A stretch of DNA of 64,000 nt from Baylisascaris procyonis (Eukaryota > Nematoda > Chromadorea > Rhabditida > Ascarididae), in assembly GCA_037389465.1 (NCBI GenBank), contig JAZARR010000152.1:744001-808000 (forward strand), in the 5' to 3' direction. Under the pieces are notes generated by a model. It was given only the letters and a program-made list of their open reading frames with translations, was not told the DNA's origin and searched no databases. The position numbers were made by a program, and so were the translations under genes. How positions within the stretch are numbered: position 1 is the stretch's first letter; each line of letters opens with the position of its first letter. This document shows positions 56,010 through 64,000 of this stretch, in pieces.

Positions 56010-59000
56010 CCACATTTGTATTTTAATTTATCGTTCGTATTGAATATGACAGTATATTGCTTATAAGTATAACTTATATACATTTGCAAGTGCTGAAGTT
56101 TGCAAACTATGCATTATATAGGTATATTGAGGTAAATTTTCAGTAGATGGATGAAGAAAAATGGATAGGAGCCAAGTTTCGTTTTGTGAAAAAATTTGAA
56201 TAAAAGCCAAATTTGGTTTTTTTGAGAAAATATTTTTCGAAAATTCTTATAGTATAAATGCGATATTAAAAAAAAAAATTAAATTAAAATTCAATGAACT
56301 TATAGGTATTGACCCCACATTATTAGGTGAATTTATCAATGGCAAAATGTGCTACTATCCTCCAATAGTAATTTATTGTCATAAAAATTTGCGCATTAAT
56401 ATGTTTTATAGTTTTATACTCTATAAAATATTCATATGGAATTATGAGACTTTTTTTGGTCTCTTTTCTCATATGACTTTCTAAAATATTTTAGATTTAA
56501 ATTTAGAAATTTTTGTGTCATATTCAAAAAAAAAAATTTTTTTTTCAAGATAACTAGAATTTTTCTCTCATATATCTAAGCGTGCTTTAAATGTTTAAGT
56601 TTTAACTCTCTATGAGTGATTGACTCTCTGCTAAAGGTTAATAATCCACTATTCTTGAAAAGAATTTTTGAAGTTATTTTTGATTTTAAAAGTTAGGGTA
56701 TCGTAATTTTATCAAAAAAAATTTTTTTTTAAATGAAAAAATGAGATTCTTGATTCAGACTAGAGATGACATCGACGAAATTTCCCTAAAGACATCGTTG
56801 AAGGATTTTTTTTCTTTTTTTTTATTGAAAATTTTCTAAGCAAAATATCAGATATTCCTCTCAGTCATCGAACATTTTTTTTGCAGTTTCAATGAAATTT
56901 CGCATAAGTTTTTCTTTGCTTTTTGAAAATTGAATAGAGTATTTAATTTGAAAATTCAATAAAATTAGAAAAAATGTTGCTCTCAATGAGGAAAAAGCAA
57001 AGGGGCTAAACGAAGAATTTGTTAATTCTGAAAAAAAAAGGTTTGTTAGAAATTTTTCAAAAGTTCGTTTCATAAGTAAATATATTACCGTGAATAAATT
57101 TCCTAGCGAATATATAATAGACTCTTAAATGTTTTCAAGGGAGAAGCGGCTGCAAGTGGGGGGATTCATTAGTACTTAGGTCAAAACTTCACGTCCAAAA
57201 ACTCAACATTTCTATTCCCGATTTATTGAGGTTTTATGCAAAAAACGTTTTATTTCCGGTTTTATGGCAGGAAACTGAGGTGAGAGGTTTATCGAAGACC
57301 GAAAAAATTCCGGTTTATACTGCGTTTATTTTTATTTTTTTATTTTTCTGCAAATAATTTTAAGATGAAGCATCATCTAATGAAATTCACTATGAGAGCT
57401 GATCAAATTCCACTGATGAAATTTTCATCAAAGATTAAAATTTTTCACTATTTTTCATAAAACGCTAATCAACTCTTGCCAAGGAATCGATTTTATATTC
57501 AATAAATTCTTTACAGTGAAATTTATAGGTTAATAGTCGTTCGTCTATTATGACATGATTGTTTCAGTATTAAAATTTCAGAATTAATACATTTTTTTAA
57601 ATTTTTTATTTTTTATTATATTTTATTTATTTCTCGTTAGTTTATAGTAGTCATATTTCTGTACATATTGTGTAATATTTTTTATTATCATAAGCGAAAT
57701 ATTTTATTTAATGAATATTTAATTATATAATTAATTTCATTGATGGAGGAGTGATTGTGATTATTTGAACAGCAAATAACTCAGTGAATAGTATGCCGTA
57801 ATGCATTATAGCGATATAGTGTGAGATGTGCATTTATATTCGCACAGCAACACGCTCGCCGCTTGCCTATGGTTGGCTTACTCGAGGCAACGCAAAACAG
57901 AACTCAATAATTAGACGCTCTAGCGTGACTAGCTGTCGCTTGCCGTATATTCCCCTCCCCATTACTATACCCTTCTAACCTTTGGTATTCACATCTCTCA
58001 TCAATTCTTCATTGCAATTGTTCCGTGTCCATTGAATTTTCTCCTTGATTGGTTATAGGTCTTGATTATAAGTAAAATAGCGTGCAAGTATATATCAAGG
58101 ATCACAGGTGGTAACTAATTACTTAACTGATGCTTTTAGGAGAGGGTGTGGGCGGAAGAAATAAAGCGTGGCGGAATCCAGAAAACGTTTTGAACGTAGT
58201 ATGTAGATATCGTGTTCTATTTGCTTTTCATCCATATTTTCGTTGAACATCAATTTACTGCATAGCATTATTCATAGTGTTGAAAATATATGTTACTGTT
58301 GGGTGTTTTCTTTAATTTATATATAATTTTTGAAGCAATATATTATATCATTCAAATGATACATATAATTCGCTCATCGCCTCATCGTATAGTAAAATTT
58401 TGCTCATAGATATATAATTATAATTTTTTCGAGTAATTTTTCGTCAAACTTAGTAAAATTTTAATTATTTACTGTCTTTTTTCACCGTCTGTTTTCGACT
58501 CATCTCTTTAAAATACGCAAATTTGCTGCTTCACTTCGCTTCTAATCGGAGAGTGGATGCAATAGATGGGTTGTCTATGTATGTGTGAAGTGAATGCATT
58601 TGACAGAATTTAGTGATTTATATACGAGCGTTATCTATCGACTCCTGTATTACTGTCAATCATTTCTTGCAACGACCTCGAGTTCAATTCACAATAATTG
58701 CAAGTTTAAGCTGAAGTTTTTATGAGTGATACAAACTTGAGCTAAGGTTCTGAGTAAGGATAGTTAAAACGTTTCTATGTATATGTTGGTTGGTAAATGC
58801 TATATGCGTGAGCAATATTCTTGTTAAATGGTGCAAAGATTTCATTATTGCCTCTTAAATGTGGCTAAATTAAACTCATTTTCAAGCTCGCGTCTTTCAT
58901 CTCCGCCCATTTCCACTAAAAGCACCACTCAACCGTACATTGTCTATCAACATTCCTGAAGCAGATCAATCCTTGTAAGTAGCATAACAACACAATCCAA

Positions 59001-59120
59001 TACTGGATGCTTCACTCCCAAAATGAATCATTCTACTAAGAGGGGGCTGAATTGAGTGGAGTGGAGTTGGAGGAGGGGGGAGTAGAAAAGGGAGAGGGCG
59101 TCTGCTGGCCTTTTTCTTCT
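56010..59120. other. Intergenic AT-rich stretch, no gene seen
   Basis: About 3.1 kb, very AT-rich with many short A and T runs. A slightly GC-richer patch at 57840-57960 has no usable frame. Nothing supported. Confidence 0.6.
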
Positions 59121-59128
59121 CCAGTAAT

Positions 59129-59166
59129 ATACACGTCTCCCTTCTCCACTAAAGGGAGACGTGTAT
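59129..59166. repeat. Perfect 15-bp stem hairpin
   Basis: atacacgtctccctt (59129-59143), 8-nt loop, aagggagacgtgtat (59152-59166). It lies about 340 bp upstream of the signal-peptide exon. Confidence 0.95.
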
Positions 59167-59503
59167 TTCAGGTTGATTTATATTTGAAAGAAGGTGGTAC
59201 CATATTTGTGTTATATGCATAAATACTGTATCAATTTAATACGTTTATTTGCGTCAGTAATAAGAGTGTCGGCGTATATTCAACTGCATTTAGGTATACT
59301 TGTATAAAACGTTTGAACTACTTTAGGGAGGTTGCTTAGTGAGGAGTGCCTTCGAGGCATTATTTGGCTAGTGCCTATTTACGACCGAACACTGCCTATA
59401 TTCAAGTTTAGCAATGGTGCATATTGCCCGTATATTTATGATCTAAAAATCTACTTCAAATGTAGCTGATATTAACAGCTTTCATTATATATATATAATA
59501 GAA

Positions 59504-63611
<4,108 letters not shown>

Positions 63612-64000
63612 GTGAGCGTCAACTGTTTGATGACTCCTAAAATGCAAGAAACAATTGGAAGGAGAGGGAGGGTTATAAAATTAAAAAAACGGTCATCTGC
63701 AATTTTCTTCATTAGTTTTCTAGCGATAGTGTTAAAATGCTTTATGATATTAGAATTTTTTTTTCGAAATATCGCACAACATCGAACCACAAAAATGCAG
63801 TAATTTTATTAAGACGGCATGAAATTTATGTTGAAGTGGTACTGTAATGATACGGTCATGTAATTTGTATTGAAGTGATAGTGCAATGATACGGTCATCG
63901 TATGTATCAATCCATTGTACCGTATTCCTTGAGCCGGTTTAGAACTCTTTAGCTAGTCACTCCAAGACTCATTATCAATATTGGCCTTCCATCACAATTT

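Overview
This is an AT-rich eukaryotic window with spliced genes. It is most likely from a nematode. The support is: short exons joined by mostly T-rich 3' splice sites, start codons 3 nt or less downstream of an acceptor-like AG (as at spliced-leader sites), very many poly-G/poly-C runs, and a Brahma-type ATPase of about the nematode length. The species cannot be named from the sequence alone.

Layout. (1) Positions 1-5012 (+): the 3' part of a UBASH3-like histidine-phosphatase gene in five phase-consistent exons. Its 5' exons, including the RHG active-site exon, lie left of the window beyond a CT-rich minisatellite. (2) Positions 5225-14550: about 9.3 kb of a degenerate 24-bp satellite. Its two ends are inverted copies of each other (52 bp, 2 mismatches, with TTTACAC/GTGTAAA outside), so the whole block looks like a terminal-inverted-repeat element whose inside is satellite. 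(3) Positions 14554-18312: a direct duplication of about 1.57 kb. Each copy holds a CpG-richer promoter-like stretch and an ATG open frame ending at a strong splice donor. It abuts the satellite on one side and the next gene on the other. (4) Positions 18659-41976 (+): a complete Brahma/SWSN-4 SWI/SNF ATPase gene. I reconstructed 26 coding exons joined in frame (about 1,363-1,368 aa) covering QLQ, HSA, BRK, SNF2 ATPase, helicase-C, SnAC-like and bromodomain regions. (5) Positions 41977-59503: a long repeat-rich region. It holds a tRNA-like/SINE-like relic, small direct duplications, a 1.64-kb foldback element, several short hairpins, minisatellites and a few unrecognised open islands. (6) Positions 59504 to beyond the right edge (+): the first four exons of a secreted or membrane protein with a signal-peptide exon and cadherin-like sequence.

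Only the Brahma gene is complete. It is the catalytic subunit of a nucleosome remodeller. The phosphatase and the secreted protein have no evident functional link to it. The regions that stand out as possibly undescribed are the TIR-bounded satellite, the duplicated promoter-like unit between it and brm, and the foldback element with a snap-back palindromic insertion.
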